A stretch of 64,000 nt of DNA, from assembly GCA_016927865.1 (NCBI GenBank), contig JAFGLU010000017.1, forward strand, positions 1 through 64,000, read 5' to 3'. This document shows positions 51,539-61,061 of this stretch, piece after piece (the first letter of the stretch is position 1; each line of letters opens with the position of its first letter). Position numbers and translations under genes: made by a program. The DNA is from Anaerolineaceae bacterium. Lineage in GTDB: Bacteria; Chloroflexota; Anaerolineae; Anaerolineales; Anaerolineaceae. The notes under the pieces are model-generated. The model searched no databases and had not been told where the DNA came from. It saw only the letters and a list, made by a program, of their open reading frames with translations.

Positions 51539-52843
51539 ATGGTTAACGAACGACTCTTCTCCGCTGGGCTGCGCCTCATTACAAAAACCCAACTCAACCT
51601 CCAACCCGCAGCCCGCCCCACCCTTCCGGACCCGATTTCTGGCCGGAAATATATGCTTTACGCTCACGTCCCGTTCTGCGAGACGCTATGCCCATACTGC
51701 TCGTTCAATCGCTATACCTTTGACGAGACCAACGCTCGCTCATACTTCCAAAGCCTGCGCGAAGAAATGCGCATGGTCAAGCGCTTGGGCTACGATTTCG
51801 AGTCCATGTACGTGGGCGGGGGTACGCCCACTATTTTGCCCGACGAACTGGCCCAAACCATTGACCTTGCCCGTTCACTGTTTGGCATTCGCGAAGTATC
51901 CTGCGAAACCAATCCCAACCACCTGACCCCCGAGATGGTCGATATCCTGGGCACCCGCGTCCAGCGCATGTCGGTGGGCGTGCAGAGCTTTGACGACGAC
52001 CTGCTGCGCAAGGTGAACCGCTACGAGCGTTTTGGCTCGGGCGAGATGATTTTGGAGCGTCTGAAAGCAGTGAATGGGGGCTTCGCTTCGCTCAACGTGG
52101 ACATGATTTTTAACTTTCCAGGCCAAAGCGAAGCCGTTCTGCTCAACGATATCCGCATGGTGATCGATTCGGGAGCCAACCAAACCACATTCTACCCATT
52201 GATGACCTCGCCCTCAGTAGACCGAGCCCTCAAGCGCACCGTAGGCGAGGTAACCCACGATCACGAGGCCAGCGACTATGCCTTGATTGCCCGCGAGCTT
52301 TCCCGCCATTTCGAGCTTTCCACCGCCTGGACCTTCTCACGCATCGGCGGCGGGCTGATCGACGAGTACATCATTAAATATGATGACTACGTCGGCATCG
52401 GCTCTGGTTCCTTTAGCTACCTGAACGGCACCCTGCTGGTGAACACCTTTTCATTAAAGGATTACCGCCAGCGCATCGCCGCACACCTGGCTCCGCTCTC
52501 GGGAATGAGGCGTTTCAACCGCCATGTGACCATGTGGTACCACCTGATGATGGACCTGTTTGGACTGCGGCTAGAAAAGGCACGCTTCAAGGAGCGCTTC
52601 GGGGTGTCCATCGAGCTGGCCCTGCCCGCCGAACTAGCCTTCTTCCGCTTGAATGGTGCTTTTGACCAGGACGATGCCGAGGCCATTACCCTGACCCCCA
52701 CAGGACGCTACTTGCTGGTGGTGATGATGCGCGAGTTTTTCTCGGGCATCAATCGTGTCCGTGACCAGGCTCGCCAGTCTTCTGGAAATTTGTGCAGCCT
52801 GGATAACCAGAGCCTGTTTCCTTACCCGCGCGCCAGCGCATAA
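51539..52843 (+). CDS. HemW/HemN-like radical SAM protein
   Basis: The 434-residue protein carries CETLCPYCSF, the CxxxCxxC cluster motif followed by the HemN-type PYCxF. GGGTPTIL and VGVQSFDDDLL are also typical of the coproporphyrinogen oxidase/HemW group. HemW proteins are haem chaperones rather than oxidases. The C-terminal region is longer than in plain HemW and differs from HemN_C. Function within tetrapyrrole metabolism is likely but not settled. Confidence 0.85.
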   Translation: MVNERLFSAGLRLITKTQLNLQPAARPTLPDPISGRKYMLYAHVPFCETLCPYCSFNRYTFDETNARSYFQSLREEMRMVKRLGYDFESMYVGGGTPTILPDELAQTIDLARSLFGIREVSCETNPNHLTPEMVDILGTRVQRMSVGVQSFDDDLLRKVNRYERFGSGEMILERLKAVNGGFASLNVDMIFNFPGQSEAVLLNDIRMVIDSGANQTTFYPLMTSPSVDRALKRTVGEVTHDHEASDYALIARELSRHFELSTAWTFSRIGGGLIDEYIIKYDDYVGIGSGSFSYLNGTLLVNTFSLKDYRQRIAAHLAPLSGMRRFNRHVTMWYHLMMDLFGLRLEKARFKERFGVSIELALPAELAFFRLNGAFDQDDAEAITLTPTGRYLLVVMMREFFSGINRVRDQARQSSGNLCSLDNQSLFPYPRASA

Positions 52844-52850
52844 AACGATC

Positions 52851-52895
52851 AAAACCGATCTGTTTGGTGCGCAAGTCCTTGACAGATCGGTTTTT
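52851..52895 (+). terminator. Intrinsic terminator after radical SAM gene
   Basis: AAAACCGATCTGT (52851-52863) pairs with ACAGATCGGTTTT (52882-52894), and the stem ends in TTTTT. Confidence 0.85.
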
Positions 52896-52951
52896 CGGAT
52901 ACCCCGCCGAAGTGCGCACAGCAGCGGTGGTTTAACCCGTTTTAACAAGGG

Positions 52952-52980
52952 TTGCCAATAAAGTGATTCACATATATAAT
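52952..52980 (+). promoter_or_regulatory. Promoter of the S1 protein gene
   Basis: TTGCCA (52952-52957) and TATAAT (52975-52980) are 17 nt apart. The start near 52987 leaves a 30-nt leader with a GGAGAG ribosome site, unlike the leaderless genes. Confidence 0.8.
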
Positions 52981-53017
52981 GTGGAGTAATCTTAACCACC
53001 GGAGAGAAGAAGCTGTT

Positions 53018-54244
53018 ATGGATCAGAACGATGCCCAACTCGAGCAGGGAATGACGGCCGAAAACCCTGAAAATAATGCCGACAACCACAACATGGCATC
53101 CTTGCTAGAGAAGGAAGGCCTGGGATTGGATTTCCCCCAACAGGGTGAAATTCGGACCGGCGTTGTAGCAAGCATCAGCCCAAACCAAATTTTGGTTAGC
53201 GTGGGCACCAAGTCCGAAGGCGTAATTAGCGGGCGCGAGCTCGAAGCGATTCCGCCAGAAGAATTGGCCGCGCTGGAAGTCAACCAGGAGATCCCGGTAT
53301 ACGTGATCAACCCGGAAGACTCAAACGGCAACCTGGTGCTCTCCTATACCCGCGCCCGTGAAGAAGTAAGCTGGCAGAAGATCGAAGAAATGCTGGCCTC
53401 CAAAGACTCTTGCCACAGCAAGATCGTTGGGTACAACAAGGGCGGGTTGATCGTGCCCGTCGAGGGTCTGCGCGGGTTTGTTCCCGCCTCACAAATTAGC
53501 CTTTCCCGCCGCGCGGGGATGAGCGGCGAGACCCCCGAACAGCGCTGGAGCAAGATGGTTGGCGAAGAAATCGACGTGTGTGTCATCGAAGTCGATCGCG
53601 AACGCCGCCGCTTAATCCTTTCTGAGCGCGCCGCCAGCACCGAAACCCGCGAAACCCTCAAGGAACGCGTGATCGAAGAACTGAAGGAAGGCGAAGTTCG
53701 CAACGGGCGCGTTACCAGCCTGGCAGAGTTCGGCGCTTTCGTCAACATCAACGGAGCCGACGGCCTGGTGCACCTGTCCGAGATCTCCTGGGACCGCATC
53801 AACCATCCCAGCGAAGTGCTCAAGGTTGGACAGGATGTCAAGGTCAAGGTTATCAGCATCGACCGCGACAAGAAACGCATCGGCTTGTCCCTTCGCCAAC
53901 TGCAGGACGATCCCTGGATGGACCGCACCACGCGCTTCCAGATCGGCATGCTGGTGGAAGCGACCATCACTCGCCTGACCAAATTCGGCGCGTTTGCCCG
54001 TCTCGAGAAAGACCTGGAAGGGTTGATCCACATCTCTGAGATCAGCGAAAAACGCATCGACCATCCCAAGGAAGTCCTCAAGGAAGGCGATACCGTCACC
54101 CTGCGCATCATCAAGATCGACCCGGCCAACCACCGTATTGGTCTCAGCCTGCGCCGCGTAGACTCTCAAGCCTACGCCGACCTGGACTGGCAATCGCTCG
54201 AGCAGGTCATGGACGATCTGACCGACGACGAGCCGGCCGCTTAG
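53018..54244 (+). CDS. rpsA: S1 RNA-binding domain protein (ribosomal protein S1-like)
   Basis: Four S1 modules can be seen in 408 residues (about 40-110, 125-205, 220-295 and 310-385). The last two are the best conserved (GRVTSLAEFGAFVNINGADGLVHLSEIS). The count is fewer than the six of Escherichia coli S1 and matches the shorter S1 of many Gram-positive-type bacteria. It probably helps mRNA binding at the ribosome. That is notable here because many messages appear to be leaderless. The acidic N-terminus is unstructured. Confidence 0.85.
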   Translation: MDQNDAQLEQGMTAENPENNADNHNMASLLEKEGLGLDFPQQGEIRTGVVASISPNQILVSVGTKSEGVISGRELEAIPPEELAALEVNQEIPVYVINPEDSNGNLVLSYTRAREEVSWQKIEEMLASKDSCHSKIVGYNKGGLIVPVEGLRGFVPASQISLSRRAGMSGETPEQRWSKMVGEEIDVCVIEVDRERRRLILSERAASTETRETLKERVIEELKEGEVRNGRVTSLAEFGAFVNINGADGLVHLSEISWDRINHPSEVLKVGQDVKVKVISIDRDKKRIGLSLRQLQDDPWMDRTTRFQIGMLVEATITRLTKFGAFARLEKDLEGLIHISEISEKRIDHPKEVLKEGDTVTLRIIKIDPANHRIGLSLRRVDSQAYADLDWQSLEQVMDDLTDDEPAA

Positions 54245-54257
54245 TCAACAAAGAAAT

Positions 54258-54289
54258 AAAGAGCGCACCGGCTGGTGCGCTCTTTTCTT
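54258..54289 (+). terminator. Intrinsic terminator after S1 gene
   Basis: AAAGAGCGCACC-GGCT-GGTGCGCTCTTT forms a 12-bp stem followed by a T-rich tract. Confidence 0.88.
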
Positions 54290-54311
54290 TTCTTAATCTC
54301 CCTTTTCCAAA

Positions 54312-55451
54312 ATGTCCCCTTACTGGATCATCGACGCACATCAGGATATGGCGTATAACGCGCTCAGCTTTGGGCGCGATTATCTCCTTTCGGCTGCCGA
54401 AACGCGCCGCCTGGAACATAACACCCCCGTCGTCGAGCGCAACGGCCACACCATGCTGGGTTGGCCTGAATTCCAGCGCGGGCAGGTGGCCCTCATCTGC
54501 GCCACCCTGTTCATCGCCCCGCAAGGCTCAGGCGGTGGCTCTTGGGAAACGCAGGTGTACCGTGATGCCCGCCAGGCCGAATCGCTCTGGCAGGGTCAGA
54601 TAGACTACTACCGCCGGCTGGCGGGCGATCATCCCGACCACTTCCGCCTGGTGACCAACCGTACAGAATTGGCCGATACACTGGCCCCCTGGATGGCTGA
54701 ACCCGCCGAGCTGCCCCCGCCCGCGACCGAAGAGCAGGAGCCCGCCCGGCGCGTAACGCACCCGGTGGGACTGGTGCTGATCATGGAAGGCGCGGGCGGT
54801 CTGAAGGAACCCAAACAGATCGAACGCTGGTGGGAAGCCGGCGTGCGCATCGTCGGGCCGGTGTGGTCTGGCAGCCGCTTCTGCGGCAGCAACATGGAGC
54901 CGAGCAGCTTCACCCGCGAAGGGCTGGAGTTGCTGGAAGTGATGGCGGGGCTGGGAATGACCCTGGACGTCTCGCACATGAGCGAGAAGGCCGTGCTGCA
55001 AGCCGTCGACGCCTATGAAGGCAACATCGTCGCTACACACGCCAATGCCCGTGCCCTGCTCAAACACCCCGAAGACGAGCGCCACCTCTCTGATCTGTGC
55101 ATTCGCCGCCTGGTGGAGCGGGAGGCCGTCATCGGCATTCTACCCTTTGGCAAGTTCCTTCGCCCAGGCTGGACCTCGCATGACGCAGCCGCCCTGACCA
55201 CCTTTGACCACATCGTGGCCCACATCGATCACATTTGCCAAATCGCCGGCGCTGCCCACCATGTGGGGCTGGGCAGCGATTTTGATGGGGGCTGGGGCTG
55301 GCCTCACGCCACCGTTGAACTCAACTCTATTGCCGATTTCCAAAAACTGGCTCCCCGGCTGGCCGCTTCGGGCTATAATGAAAGGGAGATTGGTTTGATC
55401 CTGGGTGAAAACTGGCGCGCCGCGCTCGAAAGGAGCCTCCCCCCGGCATGA
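54312..55451 (+). CDS. Membrane dipeptidase (M19 family)
   Basis: M19 enzymes are zinc dipeptidases of the amidohydrolase fold. DAHQD gives the first zinc pair. EGAGG holds the bridging glutamate, LDVSHMS and ATHANAR hold the later histidines, and GLGSDFDGG holds the catalytic aspartate. The 379 residues are normal. No signal peptide is visible, so it is cytosolic. The next gene overlaps its stop by 4 nt. Confidence 0.92.
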   Translation: MSPYWIIDAHQDMAYNALSFGRDYLLSAAETRRLEHNTPVVERNGHTMLGWPEFQRGQVALICATLFIAPQGSGGGSWETQVYRDARQAESLWQGQIDYYRRLAGDHPDHFRLVTNRTELADTLAPWMAEPAELPPPATEEQEPARRVTHPVGLVLIMEGAGGLKEPKQIERWWEAGVRIVGPVWSGSRFCGSNMEPSSFTREGLELLEVMAGLGMTLDVSHMSEKAVLQAVDAYEGNIVATHANARALLKHPEDERHLSDLCIRRLVEREAVIGILPFGKFLRPGWTSHDAAALTTFDHIVAHIDHICQIAGAAHHVGLGSDFDGGWGWPHATVELNSIADFQKLAPRLAASGYNEREIGLILGENWRAALERSLPPA

Positions 55452-55960
55452 CCGTAGCACCATCCGTACCATCCCCGCTTCCCAATATCGAAAGTAACAC
55501 CCGCCCGCGAAATGCATGGCGCAAACGCGCTCGCAGCGGAATGGTCATCACCCTGATCGGGTTGATTGTCTTTCTCATTGGCGCGCAGCCCAGCATGTTT
55601 GGTCTGGACCGCAGCCCGGTGATTGGCTTCGTGCAAATTGCGGTTTTCCTGGTCGGCCTGGCCATCATCTGCCTGGGTGGCTACACCAGCCTGAAGGCCC
55701 TATGGCAGGGCCACCCTACCAGCATCGCTGCTGACATCGGCCAGCGCCTGGTAGCCACCGGCTATGTGATTGCCGTGTTTGCCGGGATGGCGGATGTGTT
55801 TGGCATGGGCAGCCACCCGCTGAGCGGTGTGCCCTATTTTGGAGAATGGCAGGCCCGCGGCGTGCAAATTGGACAAGCCTTCATCGCCATTGGTTTCTTG
55901 CTTCTGCTCCCCTTCCAAAGCCCCTCATCCGGCACAACCGATCACGAACCCAAAAAATAA
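55448..55960 (+). CDS. Small four-TM membrane protein of unknown function
   Basis: The 170-residue protein has a basic cytosolic N-terminus and four hydrophobic segments (about residues 32-52, 60-82, 103-122 and 140-157). It starts inside the dipeptidase stop (ATGA overlap), so the two are coupled. No family is recognised. A role linked to peptide turnover is only a positional guess. Confidence 0.7.
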   Translation: MTVAPSVPSPLPNIESNTRPRNAWRKRARSGMVITLIGLIVFLIGAQPSMFGLDRSPVIGFVQIAVFLVGLAIICLGGYTSLKALWQGHPTSIAADIGQRLVATGYVIAVFAGMADVFGMGSHPLSGVPYFGEWQARGVQIGQAFIAIGFLLLLPFQSPSSGTTDHEPKK

Positions 55961-55975
55961 ACATCGGCTATATTC

Positions 55976-56028
55976 CCGAATTTAAGACATTTGCGGGTGC
56001 TTGGCACCCGCAAATGTCTTAAATTCGG
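55976..56028. terminator. Long perfect hairpin (25 bp), convergent terminator
   Basis: CCGAATTTAAGACATTTGCG begins a perfect 25-bp stem (55976-56000 with 56004-56028) with a TTG loop. The outer CCGAATTTAAGA arm and the GCGGGTGC apex match the hairpin at 19195, although the middle bases differ in a way that keeps pairing. Confidence 0.85.
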
Positions 56029-56040
56029 ACACTTTCTTAC

Positions 56041-57399
56041 CTATCCTGGCAGGCTTTGAATCAAGCCCATTGCCTGGAGCATTTCCTCGTTGTTGTCAAA
56101 CTTAAAAAAAACCTCGCCCTCAGCAACTGCGCGATCTTGTTCAACTTGCTCCAGGCGGGCCAGGTCGCCGCGGGTGACCAACGGCTTGCCCAGGCGGGCT
56201 AACCACTCCAGCGCGGCCTCCTCACAAAACTCACAGGGCGGCAGCGTTTCCAGATATTGCTGCATGGCACGGGCCGCGTTGATTCCATCACGGCGGGCCA
56301 CGCCCACCAGACCGCTAGAGGTTTTGCGCGCCCAACCCGCCACAAACACGTCCGGAACGATCTGCTTGCACTGCGGGTCGCATACTTCAAAGCTATTTCC
56401 GTCGATTGGGTAGCGGGGATGGTCGGTTTTGACAAACTCGGTGCCCTTCACCGGCAAGCCGAAGTCGCTATCCACCTGGTCGCCGATGGCAAAAATGACC
56501 GTATCTACCTCCACCTGGCGGTACGTGCCCAGACCCACAGCAGTGGTCTCATCCCCATTTTTAACCACCAGCATGGTGTCTTCCAACTCCAAAGCACACA
56601 CCCGTCCCTGCTCATCGCCCACCATGCGGGTGGGGGATGACAGAAACTCCAGCCTCAGCTTGCCTTGGGCGGTAACCGGAGCGGCTTTGACCAGCGCGGC
56701 GTTGACTTGTTCTTTCAACGCCGCCGGGTCTTGTCCCAAGGGGTGGATCAAAGGCGTAATGCGCTCTAGTTCTGGATGCAGGGCTGCAAGGTCCAGGAAA
56801 GAGGCGATGGTTTCCAATTCTTTGCGGTCAAACTTGACCTCGGCCGGGCCGCGGCGGCCCAGGGCCACCACCTCATCCACACCGCGCGCTTCCAGCAGCC
56901 AGCGGGAAATGTCCATCATCACGTTGCCCATGCCAATGACCGCGGCGCGGCGCCCGGTGATGAAAGAGTGTTTGCTGTAAGGCGGCAAACCGTTGTAATG
57001 GTAAACCACATCCTTGGCATGGTACACGCCTTCCAAATCTTCGCCGGGCAAACCCAGCCATTTGGTGCCCTGCGCCCCCACCGCTGCCAGGATGGCCTGA
57101 AAGCCCATCTCGCGCAGGTCGGCCAATGTCAGGTCGCCATGCTCGCCCACCAGGATATTTCCGATATAGCTGACCCCGGGCATATCCAGCACCTGGCGAA
57201 ACTGCGCGCGCAGGCCTTCTTTCATCTTGAGTTTGCTGGGATAGATCCCATACTCCGCCAACCCACCCGGTTTAATGTCGCGGTTGAATAAGAAAACCCG
57301 GTTGCCATGTTCAGCCAGCTCGCGCGCGGCAAATAACCCGGCAGGCCCAGCTCCAATGACGGCGATAAGGTGTAGATTGGATGGTTGATCGTGGCTCAT
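56041..57399 (-). CDS. FprA-like ferredoxin-NADP+ oxidoreductase
   Basis: The 452-residue flavoprotein belongs to the adrenodoxin reductase / glutamate synthase small-chain group. GAGPAGLFAARELAEHG binds FAD and GMGNVMMD with RRGP binds NADPH. It would pass electrons between NADPH and ferredoxin. No cysteine-rich GltD N-terminal domain is present, though the C-terminus has CEFCEE. It stands alone. Confidence 0.85.
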   Translation of the reverse strand: MSHDQPSNLHLIAVIGAGPAGLFAARELAEHGNRVFLFNRDIKPGGLAEYGIYPSKLKMKEGLRAQFRQVLDMPGVSYIGNILVGEHGDLTLADLREMGFQAILAAVGAQGTKWLGLPGEDLEGVYHAKDVVYHYNGLPPYSKHSFITGRRAAVIGMGNVMMDISRWLLEARGVDEVVALGRRGPAEVKFDRKELETIASFLDLAALHPELERITPLIHPLGQDPAALKEQVNAALVKAAPVTAQGKLRLEFLSSPTRMVGDEQGRVCALELEDTMLVVKNGDETTAVGLGTYRQVEVDTVIFAIGDQVDSDFGLPVKGTEFVKTDHPRYPIDGNSFEVCDPQCKQIVPDVFVAGWARKTSSGLVGVARRDGINAARAMQQYLETLPPCEFCEEAALEWLARLGKPLVTRGDLARLEQVEQDRAVAEGEVFFKFDNNEEMLQAMGLIQSLPG

Positions 57400-57828
57400 T
57401 CATTACTCCAGGACATTCACGAGTAAATCACTCATAATCGTATGATTATACTCTTTTTGGATATTTCGTAACTACTTTGACAATGTCACATTCCATTTTC
57501 GAGTTTGTGACCCCACCCCCGGCAAAACGCCTGAGTGATTGAGCATCTTGGCTGCCGGGGGAGGGTAGGGTGGGGTCAATTCCCAAGCTCGAAGGCTATG
57601 TTGATTTTAATGTGACATTATCAAACTACTCAAACGTTGAGAAAAGTTGCAGCGGCAGACGCCAGGTAATGGCACGGACAAGGTGCTCTGCTTCGCAAAG
57701 TACCCTTTTTTGACAGTCTATGCTATATTCATGTAAGATAAGTGCTTTTCAGCCTCTGGAAAAAACCGTTAGATCGACTATTATACTCTAACCGATCGAA
57801 TCAACACGCGGAACGAAGGAAAGTTGCT
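57400..57828. other. Long intergenic region between FprA-like and anchored-protein genes
   Basis: The region holds the 150-bp MITE-like element listed separately, a minus-strand TATAAT-like sequence near 57444, and a plus-strand promoter candidate, TTGACA (57710-57715) - 18 nt - TAAGAT (57734-57739). No gene is evident. Confidence 0.55.
57476..57625. mobile_element. 150-bp MITE-like element with terminal inverted repeats
   Basis: TTTGACAATGTCACATT (57476-57492) and AATGTGACATTATCAAA (57609-57625) are inverted repeats matching at 16 of 17 positions. CTAC occurs immediately outside both ends and may be a 4-bp target duplication. Inner arms (TGACCCCACCC/GGGTGGGGTCA and CCGGCA/TGCCGG) make the whole element one large hairpin. 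It encodes nothing. Confidence 0.6.
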
Positions 57829-58464
57829 ATGGAATCCGACCAACCTGTGCAAATGGAAGAGCCCGAAGCCCAACCCACCCCGCAGCGTCAATGGCGCTTC
57901 CCTAAGTTGAAGTTTGGGCCGCCTTTCTGGACGATTGCCAGCGTGATCTCCCTGGCAGTAAATCTCATCCTGCTGATCATCATCTTTGTGCTTGGCACCC
58001 AGCTTTTTACGCTCAAAAACCTCATCCAGGATCAGGTGCTGGGGGGGCTGTTTGATAACTTTGTTCTCATGGACCAGGCGCACATCAAAACCACCATCCC
58101 CGTCACCACCAACGTGCCCGCCAAGTTCGACTTAGTGCTCAACACCAACACGACAGTTATTCTCACCGAAGACACGCCGATCAATGACGCCAGGGTCAAC
58201 TTATACACCGGCGGGCTATCCATCACGAATGCCCCCGCCAACATCGTCCTCCCGGCGGGCACGCATCTCCCCATCGCCCTAAACTTAACCGTTCCCGTGG
58301 ACCAGATGATCCCGGTCAACCTGACTGTGGAAGTGGATATCCCGCTGAACGAGACCGAACTGCACGAGCCCTTCGTAGGACTGCAAGAAGTTGTGCGACC
58401 GTATTATAAGATGCTCAAAGACCTGCCTGGAAGCTGGTCAGAAATTTTCACACCCATGCCATAA
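57829..58464 (+). CDS. Single-TM anchored protein of unknown function
   Basis: The ATG at 57829 follows GAAGGAAAG; the ORF-track start at 57742 falls at the promoter. The 211-residue protein has an acidic, Pro-rich cytosolic start, one membrane segment (about residues 45-67) and an outside beta-rich region with repeated short strands (TTIPVTTNVPAKFDLVL, VPVDQMIPVNLTVEVDIPL). It resembles LEA-like or water-stress beta proteins in pattern, but I do not claim a family. It starts 14 nt before the M16 genes and probably shares their transcript. Confidence 0.7.
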   Translation: MESDQPVQMEEPEAQPTPQRQWRFPKLKFGPPFWTIASVISLAVNLILLIIIFVLGTQLFTLKNLIQDQVLGGLFDNFVLMDQAHIKTTIPVTTNVPAKFDLVLNTNTTVILTEDTPINDARVNLYTGGLSITNAPANIVLPAGTHLPIALNLTVPVDQMIPVNLTVEVDIPLNETELHEPFVGLQEVVRPYYKMLKDLPGSWSEIFTPMP

Positions 58465-58478
58465 ACCCAACGAAAACC

Positions 58479-59771
58479 ATGAATTCAGCTACGCTGTACG
58501 CCCAACTGCCAAACGGCCTCACCGTCCACCTCAAAGAAATCCACACCGCGCCGCTGATCAGCCATTGGATCTGGTACCGGGTGGGCTCGCGCGACGAGCA
58601 GCCCGGCCTCACGGGCCTTTCCCACTGGGTGGAGCACATGCAATTCAAGGGCACGCCTTTGTTCCCGCCAACTGTGCTGGACAAGGCCATCTCGCGGGAA
58701 GGCGGCACCTGGAATGCTTTCACCTACCTGGATTGGACGGCATATTTTGAGACCCTCCCGGCTGACAAAATCGACCTGGCCCTGCGCCTGGAAGCCGACC
58801 GGATGGTGAACAGCGAATTCAAAAGCGAGGATGTTGAATCGGAGCGTACGGTGATCCTTTCGGAACGAGAAGGCAGCGAAAACGAGCCCCTCTTTCGCCT
58901 GGGCGAGGCCGTGCAAACCGCCGCCTTCAAGGTTCACCCTTACCGCCACGAAATTGTCGGCGAAAAACAGGACCTGCAAAGCATTCGGCGGGATGATCTG
59001 TATGGGCATTACCGCCGCTACTACGTTCCCAACAATGCCGTGGTTACCGCCGCAGGCGACTTTGACGCCCAGGAGATGCTGGCCCGCATCACTGAACTGT
59101 ATGGAAGCATCCCCGCCAACCCGCTGCCCGAGCAAAGCATCCCCGCCGAGCCGCCCGCGGCAGCAGAAACACGCCTGGAGGTGAGCGGCCCCGGCGAAAC
59201 AGCCTATATTCATATTGCCTGCAAGGCGCCCGCCGCCAGTGACCGCGATTTCTTCTCGTTCACCGTACTGGACAGCCTGCTGACCGGCCCGGCTGGCTTG
59301 AACATGTTTGGCGGGGGGGGCGTCTCCAACAAAACCAGCCGTCTGTACCGTGCCCTGGTGGAGCGCGAGCTGGCTGCCGGGCTGAGCGGCGGCTTGCAAG
59401 CCACGCTGGACCCTTTCCTGTATGATACAACCATCACCGTGCGCAACGGGCAATCCCCCGAGCAAATACTGTCCGTCTACCACGATGAATTGCACCGCCT
59501 GCAGGACAACCCCGCTCCGGCAGATGAAATCCAGCGCGCCATAAAGCAGGCCCGCGCGCTGTTCGCCTACGGCAGCGAAAACATTACCAACCAGGCCTTT
59601 TGGCTGGGTTACGCCGAGATGTTCGACCGCTATGCGTGGTTTACCGGCTACATAGATCATTTGGCATCCGTCACGCCACAGGATGTGCAGCGCGTGGCGC
59701 AAACCTACCTGGCAGACTCGCGGCTCGTCACAGGCGTTTACGTTCCCGACGGCAGCCCGGAGGTTGAATGA
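58479..59771 (+). CDS. M16 metallopeptidase, catalytic subunit
   Basis: The inverted zinc motif HWVEH (H49, E52, H53) and a glutamate further downstream (in SERTVILSE) make this an active M16 peptidase, the pitrilysin/processing-peptidase group. The 430 residues form two M16 half-domains. No signal peptide is present. Its stop overlaps the start of a second M16 gene (ATGA), so the two chains probably form a catalytic/non-catalytic dimer like mitochondrial MPP. Confidence 0.93.
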   Translation: MNSATLYAQLPNGLTVHLKEIHTAPLISHWIWYRVGSRDEQPGLTGLSHWVEHMQFKGTPLFPPTVLDKAISREGGTWNAFTYLDWTAYFETLPADKIDLALRLEADRMVNSEFKSEDVESERTVILSEREGSENEPLFRLGEAVQTAAFKVHPYRHEIVGEKQDLQSIRRDDLYGHYRRYYVPNNAVVTAAGDFDAQEMLARITELYGSIPANPLPEQSIPAEPPAAAETRLEVSGPGETAYIHIACKAPAASDRDFFSFTVLDSLLTGPAGLNMFGGGGVSNKTSRLYRALVERELAAGLSGGLQATLDPFLYDTTITVRNGQSPEQILSVYHDELHRLQDNPAPADEIQRAIKQARALFAYGSENITNQAFWLGYAEMFDRYAWFTGYIDHLASVTPQDVQRVAQTYLADSRLVTGVYVPDGSPEVE

Positions 59772-61054
59772 GCGCCCTACCCCTGGCCTCCTTACGTTCT
59801 CTGCCCGGCCCAGAAAACATTCAGCGGGTGGTGCTGGAAAACGGCATCACCCTGCTCACGCGCAGCAACTTTGAGAGCCCATCGGTCGTGCTTAGCGGCT
59901 ACCTGCCAGCCGGCAGCGTGTACGACCCGCTGGAAAAGCTGGGGCTGGCCCACTTCACGGCCCTGGCGCTAATGCGCGGCACGCAGCGCTACAACTTCCA
60001 GCAAATGTTTGACACCCTCGAATCTTCCGGGGCCAGCCTGGGCTTTGGGGCCAGCGTGCACAATACTAGTTTTGGTGCCCGAGCTCTGGCCGAAGACCTG
60101 CCCATGCTGACCGAACTGCTCAGCGAGGCGCTGCGCTGCCCGGTTTTCCCACCGGAACAGGTTGAACGCCTGCGCGGGCAAATTCTCACCGGGCTGGCCA
60201 TCCGCAATCAGGATACCATCGACCGCTGCGAAATGGCCTTTGAAGAAACCATCTTCCCCAACCATCCCTACGGCCTGCCCAGCGACGGGCACCCCGAAAC
60301 CATCCGCAACATCACCCGCGACGACCTGGCGGAATTTCACCAGCGCACCTTTGGCCCGCGAGGATGCACCATCGTGATTGTTGGAGCCGTAGAACCAGAC
60401 CAGGCTGTCGAGTGTGTGCGGCAAGCGCTGGGTGACTGGCGCAACCCGGCCCAACCGCCTGCCTCGCTTCTGCCGCCGGTGCAGCCATTGCCCGGCACCA
60501 TCCGGCGGGAGATTGCCCTGCCCGGCAAAGTGCAAACCGATCTAATTATGGGGTGCCTGGGGCCCAAGCGCAGCTCTCCAGACTATCTGGCGGCTTCGCT
60601 GGGTAACAACATTTTGGGTCAGTTTGGGCTGATGGGCCGCATTGGCGATGTGGTGCGCGAGCGTGAAGGGCTGGCGTACTATGCCAGCGCGGGACTGAAC
60701 GCCTGGATCGAAGCTGGCAGTTGGGATATCACCGCGGGGGTCAATCCCAACAACCTCCAGCGGACCATTGACCTGGTTCTTCAGGAGGTGCGCCGCTTCA
60801 TCACCGAGCCGGTCACCACCGAAGAACTGCGCGACAGTCAATCTAACTACATTGGTCGGCTGCCGCTCTCGCTGGAGTCGAATGCCGGTGTGGCCCATGC
60901 CTTGTTGAACCTGGAGCGCTTTCAACTGGGCCTGGAGTATTATCAGCGCTATCCGGAATTAGTGATGGCGGTGACGCCGGAGCAAATTTTGGAGACGGCC
61001 CGCCGCTACCTGACGCCCGATCAATTCGCGGTAATTAGCGCTGGGCCGGAGTGA
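59768..61054 (+). CDS. M16-family protein, non-catalytic subunit
   Basis: The 428-residue protein has the same two-domain fold as its neighbour, but the HxxEH position reads HFTAL, so the glutamate and second histidine are absent. It cannot bind zinc in the usual way. Such partners help hold substrate. It overlaps the upstream gene by 4 nt and is followed after 7 nt by acpS. Confidence 0.92.
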   Translation: MSALPLASLRSLPGPENIQRVVLENGITLLTRSNFESPSVVLSGYLPAGSVYDPLEKLGLAHFTALALMRGTQRYNFQQMFDTLESSGASLGFGASVHNTSFGARALAEDLPMLTELLSEALRCPVFPPEQVERLRGQILTGLAIRNQDTIDRCEMAFEETIFPNHPYGLPSDGHPETIRNITRDDLAEFHQRTFGPRGCTIVIVGAVEPDQAVECVRQALGDWRNPAQPPASLLPPVQPLPGTIRREIALPGKVQTDLIMGCLGPKRSSPDYLAASLGNNILGQFGLMGRIGDVVREREGLAYYASAGLNAWIEAGSWDITAGVNPNNLQRTIDLVLQEVRRFITEPVTTEELRDSQSNYIGRLPLSLESNAGVAHALLNLERFQLGLEYYQRYPELVMAVTPEQILETARRYLTPDQFAVISAGPE

Positions 61055-61061
61055 GGGAAAG

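Noticed and set aside
58485-59702. Minus-strand ORF of 405 codons
   Set aside because: It is antisense to the M16 catalytic gene and has no recognisable features.
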